A stretch of 6,023 nt of DNA from Candidatus Eiseniibacteriota bacterium (GTDB lineage: Bacteria; Eisenbacteria; RBG-16-71-46; JABDJR01): the NCBI GenBank assembly GCA_013003415.1, contig JABDJR010000021.1, positions 1-6,023 on the forward strand, in the 5' to 3' direction. The position numbers and the translations under genes are program-made. Position 1 is the first letter of the stretch. Every line of letters begins with the position of its first letter. Below the pieces are notes generated by a model, which was given only the letters and a program-made list of their open reading frames with translations, searched no databases and was not told where the DNA came from. Shown here piece after piece: positions 1 through 5,779 of this stretch.

Positions 1-212
1 AGCGCATCCTTCACGGGAAGGGGAAAATGGAAGACATCGATCTTCTGTTGGACCTTTGCGACAACATGGGTGGCACCACCATTTGCGCCCTTGCCGACGG
101 TGCAGTGAATCCCATCAAGAGCAGCATCGTGAAATGGCGCGATGAATACGAGGCTCATGTTCGTGGTGAACTAGGGCCACGGGCTGGCGAACTTTGTGAG
201 GTGGCCTGGTGA
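1..212 (+). CDS. nuoF: NADH-quinone oxidoreductase subunit NuoF (Nqo1), C-terminal fragment
   Basis: Only the last 69 codons are present (first full codon at base 3, TGA stop at 210-212); the gene begins upstream of the window. NuoF is the peripheral-arm subunit that binds NADH and FMN and carries the [4Fe-4S] cluster N3, taking a hydride from NADH and passing electrons into the Fe-S chain. The fragment matches the helical C-terminal domain of the family: it opens with RILHGKGKMEDIDLL, as in the usual 'I..G.G...DIDLL', followed by DNMGGTTICALADGA, the counterpart of the familiar 'DN..G.TICALGDA'. The cysteine there (codon 84-86) is expected to be the fourth N3 ligand; the CxxCxxC ligands lie upstream, unseen. 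A WRDEYEAH stretch corresponds to the typical 'FRDEFE.H' end. Its stop overlaps the nuoH start by 4 bases, so no nuoG follows it. The internal ATG at 27 is not a real start because the family similarity continues upstream of it. Confidence 0.93.
   Translation, partial: RILHGKGKMEDIDLLLDLCDNMGGTTICALADGAVNPIKSSIVKWRDEYEAHVRGELGPRAGELCEVAW
198..203 (+). promoter_or_regulatory. Ribosome binding site for nuoH
   Basis: GAGGTG lies inside the end of nuoF, 5 bases before the GTG at 209. It supports this non-ATG start and the 4-base overlap (GTGA) with nuoF, an arrangement typical of translational coupling. Confidence 0.7.
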
Positions 213-1207
213 GTTTAGATCTTTGGATTGAAGTCATTCTAAAGTGCGTGGTGGTGTTCTTTATCGTCCTCACCATTGTGGCTTACCTGGTTTTGGTTGA
301 GCGCAAGGTTTTGGCCGCCATGCAGTCCCGAGTGGGACCGAACCGCGTGGGTCCACAGGGTTTATTGCAGCCTGCAGCCGATGCGGTAAAGCTCATGACA
401 AAAGAAACCGTGGTGCCGGAAGAGGCCGATCGCAATCTTTTCCTCATGGCCCCGGTGGTTTCTCTTGTACCCGCACTGCTGGCGTACTCTGTTATTCCGC
501 TTGGTTCCCATATCAACTTGTTTGGCCGCGAGATCCAGCTTCATGTGACCGACATCAACGTGGCCCTTCTTTTCATTCTCGCCATGTCGAGCATCGGTGT
601 TTACGGCATCTTTTTGGGCGGGTGGTCTTCGAATAACAAATACGCCCTTATGGGCGGTATTCGTTCTTCCGCCCAGATGATCTCTTACGAATTGTCCATG
701 GGCATGAGCGTTATCGGCGTGATCATGCTGGCGGGTTCGTTCAGCCTAGTCGACATTGTGAACGCCCAATCCAGCATCCCCTTTGTGGTCTACCAGCCGG
801 TTGGGTTTGTTTTGTTCTGGATCGCGGCCATGGCCGAGATCAACCGAACCCCTTTCGACTTGCCTGAAGCTGAACCCGAATTGGTGGCCGGCTACCACAC
901 CGAGTACAGCGGCATGCGTTTCGCCATGTACTTCCTTGGGGAGTACGCCAACTTGGTCACGGTTTGTACGATTGGCGCTCTCTTGTTCTTGGGCGGGTGG
1001 CACGTGCCCTGGCCTGCGCCAACCTGGATGTCGCCCTTGTGGCTCGCGCTTAAGGTGGCCGCGCTCATTTTCTTTGCTATCTGGACGCGAGGCACATTGC
1101 CCCGTTTCCGGTTCGACCAACTCATGGCTTTTGGCTGGAAAGTGCTCCTGCCGGTGGCCTTGCTCAATATCTTTGTGACCGCGTTGGTCATGGTGCTCGT
1201 CGACTAA
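209..1207 (+). CDS. nuoH: NADH-quinone oxidoreductase subunit NuoH (Nqo8, ND1 homologue)
   Basis: This 332-residue, strongly hydrophobic protein has the normal family length. NuoH sits at the heel of complex I, forming much of the quinone entry channel and joining the redox arm to the proton-pumping arm. Visible signatures are the N-terminal helix followed by ERKVLAAMQSRVGPNRVGPQ (31-50) and QPAADAVKL; a central IRSSAQMISYELSMG (151-165); and the acidic loop around residues 209-232, with INRTPFDLPEAEPELVAG containing E220, E222 and E224, followed by YHTEYSGMRF. That loop is the one linked to quinone-coupled conformational change in the family. The C-terminal WTRGTLPRFRFDQLM (292-306) is also characteristic. 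About eight transmembrane helices are expected. The start is GTG, chosen because of the SD GAGGTG and the overlap with nuoF. It is followed by a 22-base gap and then nuoJ, not the usual nuoI. Nothing is truncated or missing within the protein. Confidence 0.98.
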   Translation: MSLDLWIEVILKCVVVFFIVLTIVAYLVLVERKVLAAMQSRVGPNRVGPQGLLQPAADAVKLMTKETVVPEEADRNLFLMAPVVSLVPALLAYSVIPLGSHINLFGREIQLHVTDINVALLFILAMSSIGVYGIFLGGWSSNNKYALMGGIRSSAQMISYELSMGMSVIGVIMLAGSFSLVDIVNAQSSIPFVVYQPVGFVLFWIAAMAEINRTPFDLPEAEPELVAGYHTEYSGMRFAMYFLGEYANLVTVCTIGALLFLGGWHVPWPAPTWMSPLWLALKVAALIFFAIWTRGTLPRFRFDQLMAFGWKVLLPVALLNIFVTALVMVLVD

Positions 1208-1216
1208 CTGTCTCCT

Positions 1217-1224
1217 AAGGGGGG
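1217..1224 (+). promoter_or_regulatory. Ribosome binding site for nuoJ
   Basis: AAGGGGGG ends 5 bases before the TTG at 1230. It lies in the 22-base nuoH-nuoJ gap, the longest non-coding stretch here, and is the main evidence that the TTG is the start. The run has G where the consensus AAGGAGG has A, so pairing with 16S rRNA would use a G-U pair. Confidence 0.65.
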
Positions 1225-1229
1225 ATCCG

Positions 1230-1787
1230 TTGGCCTTAGTCGCTTTTTTACTCTTAAGTTTGGTTGCCATTGCCGGAGCATTGCTCGTGGTGATGAATCG
1301 CAGCCCTATCTATAGCGCCCTCAGTCTTGTGGGAGTGTTTGCGGCCACGGCTGTCCTCTACCTCATGCTTTCAGCCCCGTTCTTGGCCGTCCTTCAAATT
1401 CTTGTCTACGCCGGCGCGATCATGGTCCTGTTTGTCTTCGTGATCATGCTTCTTAGTTTGCGTGAAGACGAGTCGGGCGAGCTTTTCGGGTTGCCCACCG
1501 GCATGCGACGTCTCACTGCGGTGGTGCTTTCAGGTCTTTTGCTAGCCCAGTTCGCTTTCCTGGGCGGCACCATGGTGGTCACCGGCAAAACGGGAACGCC
1601 TCCAGCCGATGGGGAAGCCCTCGGCACGGCGGTCGCTCTGGGTGAGCGTCTGTACCAGGCCTATCTCGTTCCCTTCCAGATGGTGGGCATTCTCTTGTTG
1701 GTTGCGATCGTGGGGGCGGTTGCCATTACCCGACGTCACGGGCGCGGGCTCGAAGGCCACATGGGTGGCGAGGAGGAGCAAGCCTGA
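1230..1787 (+). CDS. nuoJ: NADH-quinone oxidoreductase subunit NuoJ (Nqo10, ND6 homologue)
   Basis: A 185-residue membrane protein, close to the usual bacterial NuoJ length. NuoJ lies between NuoH and NuoK/NuoN and helps carry the coupling signal; its third helix contains the pi-bulge that shifts between states of complex I. The diagnostic stretch is ILVYAGAIMVLFVFVIMLL (57-75), with the conserved tyrosine at 60. Before it comes NRSPIYSALSLVGVF (23-37), typical of the helix 1-2 region. Further hydrophobic segments are seen at about 4-22, 38-55, 92-112 and 145-166, giving five helices. The C-terminus ends in a polar, glutamate-rich tail (HMGGEEEQA). The start is TTG, supported by the G-rich SD and by the N-terminal helix beginning there; no upstream in-frame alternative is needed. 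Its TGA stop shares one base with the nuoK ATG. nuoI, normally just upstream, is absent. Confidence 0.96.
   Translation: MALVAFLLLSLVAIAGALLVVMNRSPIYSALSLVGVFAATAVLYLMLSAPFLAVLQILVYAGAIMVLFVFVIMLLSLREDESGELFGLPTGMRRLTAVVLSGLLLAQFAFLGGTMVVTGKTGTPPADGEALGTAVALGERLYQAYLVPFQMVGILLLVAIVGAVAITRRHGRGLEGHMGGEEEQA
1771..1778 (+). promoter_or_regulatory. Ribosome binding site for nuoK
   Basis: AGGAGGAG inside the last codons of nuoJ, 8 bases before the nuoK ATG at 1787. This is a near-perfect SD and also encodes the Glu run at the NuoJ C-terminus. Confidence 0.75.
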
Positions 1788-2092
1788 TGCCAGTCCCCGT
1801 AGAGTACTTTCAAATCCTAGCCGGCATTCTTTTTGCGATCGGCGTGATGGGTGTTCTGTTTCGACGGAACCTTCTCATTATCTTTATGAGCGTTGAGCTC
1901 ATGCTAAACGCGGCCAACATTTCTTTGGTCGCCTTTAGTCGCTCCCTCAATAACATCGATGGTCAGGTCATCGTCTTCTTCGTGCTTGCGGTTGCCGCCG
2001 CCGAAGTTGCAGTAGGACTCGCCATCATTATCGATTTGTTCCGCAAAGAAGGCACGGTGGATGTGAACCGCGTGCGACTTCTCAGGGGGTAA
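1787..2092 (+). CDS. nuoK: NADH-quinone oxidoreductase subunit NuoK (Nqo11, ND4L homologue)
   Basis: 101 residues with three transmembrane helices, the standard size. NuoK is related to MrpC antiporter subunits and, with NuoJ and NuoH, forms the fourth putative proton path of complex I. Its two essential membrane glutamates are visible: E37 in MSVELMLNAANI (helix 2) and E73 in AAAEVAVGLAII (helix 3), corresponding to E36 and E72 of the E. coli protein. The helices fall at about 6-24, 29-50 and 61-84, and the tail (DLFRKEGTVDVNRVRLLRG) is basic and polar. Start and stop are unambiguous: the ATG overlaps the nuoJ TGA by one base (TGATG) and has a strong SD. The gene is followed after only 4 bases by nuoL. 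Nothing is unusual in the protein. Confidence 0.98.
   Translation: MPVPVEYFQILAGILFAIGVMGVLFRRNLLIIFMSVELMLNAANISLVAFSRSLNNIDGQVIVFFVLAVAAAEVAVGLAIIIDLFRKEGTVDVNRVRLLRG
2084..2089 (+). promoter_or_regulatory. Ribosome binding site for nuoL
   Basis: AGGGGG, followed by T, lies at the very end of nuoK, 7 bases before the TTG at 2097. It equals AGGAGGT with one A replaced by G. A second TTG directly follows at 2100 (10 bases from the SD), so the exact initiation codon is uncertain by one codon. Confidence 0.55.
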
Positions 2093-2096
2093 CGAC

Positions 2097-4106
2097 TTGT
2101 TGGATTTATTCTGGCTCATCCCCTTCCTGCCTTTGATCGGATTTCTGATCAATGGAATCGGAATCAAGTGGGTCCCCAAGCAACTGGCGGGGCTGATTGC
2201 CTGTTCGGTGGTCGGGATCGCCTTTGCGATTGCGGTGGGTGCTTTCTTGGAGCTGCGCTCCTTACCGGTTGCTGATCGGTCGGTTACCCACGTCATGTTT
2301 CCCTGGATCATGGCGGGTCAGTTCAATGTGAACGTGGCCTTCCTTTGGGATCAGCTTTCCTCGGTCATGGTGATGATTGTGACTGGGGTGGGTTTCCTGA
2401 TTCACGTTTACAGCTTGGGGTACATGAAGAACGACCCGGGCTTCAAGCGCTACTTTGCCTATCTCAACCTCTTCACCTTCGCCATGTTGCTCTTAGTGAT
2501 GGGCGACAACTTCCTGTTGCTGTTTGTGGGTTGGGAAGGTGTGGGGCTCTGTTCTTATCTGCTGATCGGGTTCTGGTACCAGAAAGACTCGGCCACCGAC
2601 GCCGGCAAGAAAGCCTTCATTGTTAACCGGATCGGTGACTTTGGCGTGCTCTTGGGAATGTTCCTGGTGTACTGGAACACCGGGTCCCTGACCTTCGTTG
2701 AGGTTTTTGAGCGAGCTCCGGCGGTGTTTATTGCCGGCGCCGCGTTGCCAACCGCCATTACCTTGCTCTTCTTCTTAGGGGCCACCGGCAAGTCCGCGCA
2801 GTTACCGCTTTATGTCTGGCTTCCCGATGCTATGGAAGGCCCCACCCCGGTTTCGGCTCTGATCCACGCCGCCACCATGGTCACGGCGGGGGTTTACCTC
2901 TTCGCTCGAGCCAGCGGGCTTTTCGCCATGGCGCCCGATGCCATGATGGTGGTCGCAATCGTGGGTGCGCTAACCGCATTCATGGCCGCCACCATTGGTC
3001 TGGTTCAAAACGACATCAAACGGGTGCTGGCCTACTCCACCGTGTCCCAGTTGGGATACATGTTCCTGGCCGTCGGTTCTGGTGCTTACATTGCCGCCAT
3101 CTTCCACCTCATGACCCACGCGTTCTTCAAAGCGCTTCTCTTCTTGGGTTCGGGTTCGGTGATCGAGGCCTGTCATCACGAACAGGACATGCGGAAAATG
3201 GGTGGGCTTCGGAAGAAGATGCCCATCACCTCCACCACGTTCATGATTGGTTCTTTGGCGCTGGCCGGGGTTCCTATTTTTGCCGGCTTCTTCTCTAAAG
3301 ACGAAATCCTCTACAACACCTTTACCTCTGGAACCCTTGGCGCCATCGGCCCGGTTCTGTGGGTGATTGGTGCACTGGCTGCCTTAATGACCGCCTTCTA
3401 CATTACGCGCGCGGTGGCCATGACCTTCTACGGCGAGCCTAAAGATAAAGAAATCCACGACCACGCTCACGAATCACCGTCGGTCATGACGGTACCGCTT
3501 ATGATTTTGGCGGTGGCCTCGACGGTCGGAGGTTTCCTCGGTATCCCGATCTTCATGAAGTACAACGTCATGCACAACTGGTTGGGGCCGCTGATCGGTG
3601 GCGGCGGTCATGGCGCGCACGGCGGCGACCACGGAGCAGTGACCGAACACGGCACCACTCATTTGGCTGCCGGACCGAGCGATCACGGCGGTGGTCACGC
3701 CGAGCACAACGTGACCCTTGAAGTCATTCTCATGGGCATCTCGGTCGCTATTGCCTTGTTCGGCATTGTCTGGGCTTGGCAAAACTACGTGAAGCACCCC
3801 AAACGTGCGGAGGCCATGGGCGCTCGCTTCCCGGGTCTTTACAAGTTGCTCGACGGCAAATGGTTTGTAGATGAGTTCTATAACGCCGTTATCGTAGTTC
3901 CGATTGTTGGATTCTCGAAGTTCCTCTGGACCGTCGTCGACAGTGAGTTTGTGGACGGTCTCGTGAACGGAACCGGAAAATTAATGCGGGGCATCGGCTC
4001 TGCACTTCGTCCCGTGCAATCGGGACTCACACCGAATTACGCCACCGCGATCCTTGTGGGAGCCATTGTGATTATGGGTTATGTCGTTCTTGGGGGTGCG
4101 CGCTAA
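2097..4106 (+). CDS. nuoL: NADH-quinone oxidoreductase subunit NuoL (Nqo12, ND5 homologue)
   Basis: 669 residues, longer than E. coli NuoL (613). NuoL is the most distal antiporter-like subunit and carries the lateral helix that runs along the membrane arm. The proton-channel residues are all present: E147 in FVGWEGVGLCSYLLIG (helix 5), D181 in NRIGDFG, K232 in GKSAQLPLYVWLPDAM (helix 7), H257 in SALIHAATMV (helix 8), H337, H341 and K345 in FHLMTHAFFKALLF (helix 11), and K401 in FFSKDEILY (helix 12). These lie at E. coli positions plus 2 or 3. After helix 15 (about 540-562) come the lateral helix region and a last membrane helix (about 648-666), which separates it from NuoM and NuoN. The extra length is mainly a Gly/His-rich loop at 501-537 between helices 14 and 15. 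The start is TTG. The TAA stop shares one base with the nuoM ATG. Confidence 0.98.
   Translation: MLDLFWLIPFLPLIGFLINGIGIKWVPKQLAGLIACSVVGIAFAIAVGAFLELRSLPVADRSVTHVMFPWIMAGQFNVNVAFLWDQLSSVMVMIVTGVGFLIHVYSLGYMKNDPGFKRYFAYLNLFTFAMLLLVMGDNFLLLFVGWEGVGLCSYLLIGFWYQKDSATDAGKKAFIVNRIGDFGVLLGMFLVYWNTGSLTFVEVFERAPAVFIAGAALPTAITLLFFLGATGKSAQLPLYVWLPDAMEGPTPVSALIHAATMVTAGVYLFARASGLFAMAPDAMMVVAIVGALTAFMAATIGLVQNDIKRVLAYSTVSQLGYMFLAVGSGAYIAAIFHLMTHAFFKALLFLGSGSVIEACHHEQDMRKMGGLRKKMPITSTTFMIGSLALAGVPIFAGFFSKDEILYNTFTSGTLGAIGPVLWVIGALAALMTAFYITRAVAMTFYGEPKDKEIHDHAHESPSVMTVPLMILAVASTVGGFLGIPIFMKYNVMHNWLGPLIGGGGHGAHGGDHGAVTEHGTTHLAAGPSDHGGGHAEHNVTLEVILMGISVAIALFGIVWAWQNYVKHPKRAEAMGARFPGLYKLLDGKWFVDEFYNAVIVVPIVGFSKFLWTVVDSEFVDGLVNGTGKLMRGIGSALRPVQSGLTPNYATAILVGAIVIMGYVVLGGAR
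3597..3707 (+). other. Gly/His-rich loop within NuoL (residues 501-537)
   Basis: This segment between transmembrane helices 14 and 15 is rich in Gly and holds eight histidines in 33 residues (505, 508, 512, 518, 522, 530, 534, 537). By the usual topology of the family the loop after an even number of helices is on the same side as the N-terminus, expected to be periplasmic. Histidine-rich insertions of variable length occur at this position in other bacterial NuoL proteins, as far as I recall; metal or proton binding is only a possibility. Confidence 0.75.
4092..4097 (+). promoter_or_regulatory. Ribosome binding site for nuoM
   Basis: GGGGGT in the last codons of nuoL, 8 bases before the nuoM ATG at 4106. 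It is GGAGGT with one A to G change, so it is weaker than the sites of nuoK and nuoN; coupling through the TAATG overlap may compensate. Confidence 0.5.
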
Positions 4107-5779
4107 TGCCAGTGCTTAGCCTGATTACCTTCCTACCCCTGATCGGGGCACTCCTGATCTGGTTCCTTCCCATGAGTTCGAAGGGGCACCGGGGACTGGC
4201 TCTACTCACCACGCTGGTGACCTTCGCCGTTTCCCTGCAGCTTTGGTTTGGGTTTGAGCGGGGCACAGCCGACTTCCAGTATGTCGAGAAGCTGGCTTGG
4301 ATTCCTGATTTTGGGGTGAGCTATCACCTTGGAATCGACGGCATCAGTATCCTCTTGGTTTTGCTCAGCACCTTCTTAGGTATCATCGGTGTCTTGGCTT
4401 CTTGGACCGCAGTTGAAAAACGTACCAAGAGTTACTACGCGTTCTTGCTGGTGCTTCAAACCGGTATGACCGGGGTCTTTGTTTCACTCGATCTCTTCCT
4501 GTTCTACGTGTTCTGGGAAGCCATGCTCATCCCCATGTACTTCCTCATTGGAATCTGGGGCGGCGAACGACGTTTGTATGCGGCGGTGAAGTTCTTCCTC
4601 TACACCATGTTCGGTAGTTTGCTCATGCTCGTGGCGCTGATCTATCTCGCCGTCACCTACTATCAGCAAACCGGGGTCATGTCCTTCGATCTTCTGGAGA
4701 TCTACTCGGTTGCTCTTGGGCGAGAGCAACAGCTCTGGTTGTTTGCCGCTTATGCCTTGGCTTTTGCCATTAAGGTTCCGCTCTTTCCGTTCCACACTTG
4801 GTTGCCGGACGCTCACGTGGAGGCGCCAACGGCGGGATCGATCATCCTGGCTGGTGTGCTGCTGAAAATGGGTACCTATGGGTACGTGCGTTTTTGCCTA
4901 CCTCTTTTCCCTGAAGCCACTGTGGCGGCGGTGCCGGTGATCGCCATTCTTTCTGTGATCGGCATTATTTATGGCGCCCTGGTTGCCATGGTGCAGCCGG
5001 ATATTAAGAAGCTCGTGGCCTACAGTTCGGTCAGTCACTTGGGCTTTGTCATGCTGGGTGTGTTTGCTCTGAATATTCAGGGTCTACAGGGCGGCATGCT
5101 CCAAATGATCAACCACGGAGTTTCTACGGGCGCGCTCTTCCTCTTGGTGGGAATGATCTACGAGCGACGTCATACGCGACTGATCGAGAACTTCGGCGGA
5201 ATTACCAAGGTCATGCCTGCTTTTGCCGTGTGTTTCCTGATCGTGACCTTGTCGTCGATTGGGCTTCCGGGTACCAACGGATTTGTGGGTGAGTTCCTGG
5301 TTCTACTGGGAGCGTTTGCGGCCAACAAGTGGTATGGCGTTTTGGCCACCACCGGTGTGATTCTCGCCGCCTGCTACATGCTTTGGATGTTCCAGCGCGT
5401 CATGTTCGGTGTGATTAAGCACAAAGAGAACGAAGACCTCAAAGATTTGAACCTGCGTGAGTGGATCACGGTGCTCCCGCTTCTCATCCTTATTTTCTGG
5501 ATGGGAATCTACCCAAAACCTTTCTTAGACACCATGGACGCCTCACTAAAGAACGTCTTGGTGCAGGTGGGGCAAGCACCGCCGCAGATTCCGAATATGG
5601 ATACCCACGGCGATCACGATGATCACAGCGATTATCGTGTGATCCCCATGGATGACGACACAAACTTAGTCATGATCGATTCGGGCAAAGCCCCGGACGC
5701 GACTTTGATGAGCCAAGAAACTGAGCTTAAAGATGCCGGAGCCTCAAACGAGAACGCTCCCGGCGAGGAGATGGAGTAA
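4106..5779 (+). CDS. nuoM: NADH-quinone oxidoreductase subunit NuoM (Nqo13, ND4 homologue)
   Basis: 557 residues, against 509 in E. coli. NuoM is the middle antiporter-like subunit of the membrane arm, between NuoL and NuoN. The channel residues are in place: E138 in FWEAMLIPMYFLIGIWGG (helix 5), K223 in AIKVPLFPFHTWLPDAHVE (helix 7), K254 in LLKMGTYGYVRF (helix 8), H337 in QMINHGVSTGALFL (helix 11) and E396 in GFVGEFLVLLGAF (helix 12). E396 in place of the helix-12 lysine of NuoL distinguishes NuoM. VQPDIKKLVAYSSVSHLGF (296-314) is the usual signature after helix 9. Fourteen helices are expected, the last at about 453-470. Beyond it lies an unusually long polar, acidic tail (about 491-557) that explains the extra length. 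ATG overlaps the nuoL stop by one base, and the TAA overlaps the nuoN start by one base. Confidence 0.98.
   Translation: MPVLSLITFLPLIGALLIWFLPMSSKGHRGLALLTTLVTFAVSLQLWFGFERGTADFQYVEKLAWIPDFGVSYHLGIDGISILLVLLSTFLGIIGVLASWTAVEKRTKSYYAFLLVLQTGMTGVFVSLDLFLFYVFWEAMLIPMYFLIGIWGGERRLYAAVKFFLYTMFGSLLMLVALIYLAVTYYQQTGVMSFDLLEIYSVALGREQQLWLFAAYALAFAIKVPLFPFHTWLPDAHVEAPTAGSIILAGVLLKMGTYGYVRFCLPLFPEATVAAVPVIAILSVIGIIYGALVAMVQPDIKKLVAYSSVSHLGFVMLGVFALNIQGLQGGMLQMINHGVSTGALFLLVGMIYERRHTRLIENFGGITKVMPAFAVCFLIVTLSSIGLPGTNGFVGEFLVLLGAFAANKWYGVLATTGVILAACYMLWMFQRVMFGVIKHKENEDLKDLNLREWITVLPLLILIFWMGIYPKPFLDTMDASLKNVLVQVGQAPPQIPNMDTHGDHDDHSDYRVIPMDDDTNLVMIDSGKAPDATLMSQETELKDAGASNENAPGEEME
5576..5776 (+). other. 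Acidic, His-containing C-terminal tail of NuoM (residues 491-557)
   Basis: Residues 499-557 hold 17 Asp/Glu against 3 Lys/Arg, begin with a compact HGDHDDHSD motif (501-509) and include a DDD (516-518). The stretch has no hydrophobic helix and looks disordered. The reading frame and codon use continue smoothly from the membrane domain to the TAA, and the SD of nuoN lies within its last codons, so it is real coding sequence and not a frameshift product. Confidence 0.75.
5765..5770 (+). promoter_or_regulatory. Ribosome binding site for nuoN
   Basis: GAGGAG in the last codons of nuoM, 8 bases before the ATG at 5779, and part of a longer purine-rich stretch. It supports the start of the truncated nuoN reading frame. 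Confidence 0.7.

Noticed and set aside
783..1178. 131-codon plus-strand frame inside nuoH
   Set aside because: Out-of-frame shadow: Ser/Arg/Pro/Cys-rich translation without any recognisable domain, fully covered by the intact nuoH frame.
1221..1228. GGATCC palindrome in the nuoH-nuoJ gap as an operator
   Set aside because: A six-base palindrome is too short and common to support a regulator site, and it abuts the SD and start of nuoJ.
746..1270. 174-codon open frame on the minus strand opposite nuoH
   Set aside because: Its translation is low-complexity polar sequence rich in His, Arg, Gln and Gly, as expected from the complement of a membrane-protein gene, and nuoH is certain on the other strand.
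3597..3707. GGCGGC/GGTCAC-like repetition in the NuoL loop as a DNA repeat
   Set aside because: The repetition follows from Gly and His codons in an open reading frame; units are irregular with no conserved period.
2097..5779. NuoL and NuoM as Mrp antiporter or membrane-bound hydrogenase subunits
   Set aside because: NuoL has the lateral helix and final membrane helix, and the neighbours NuoF, NuoH, NuoJ and NuoK place the set firmly in a NADH-type complex I.
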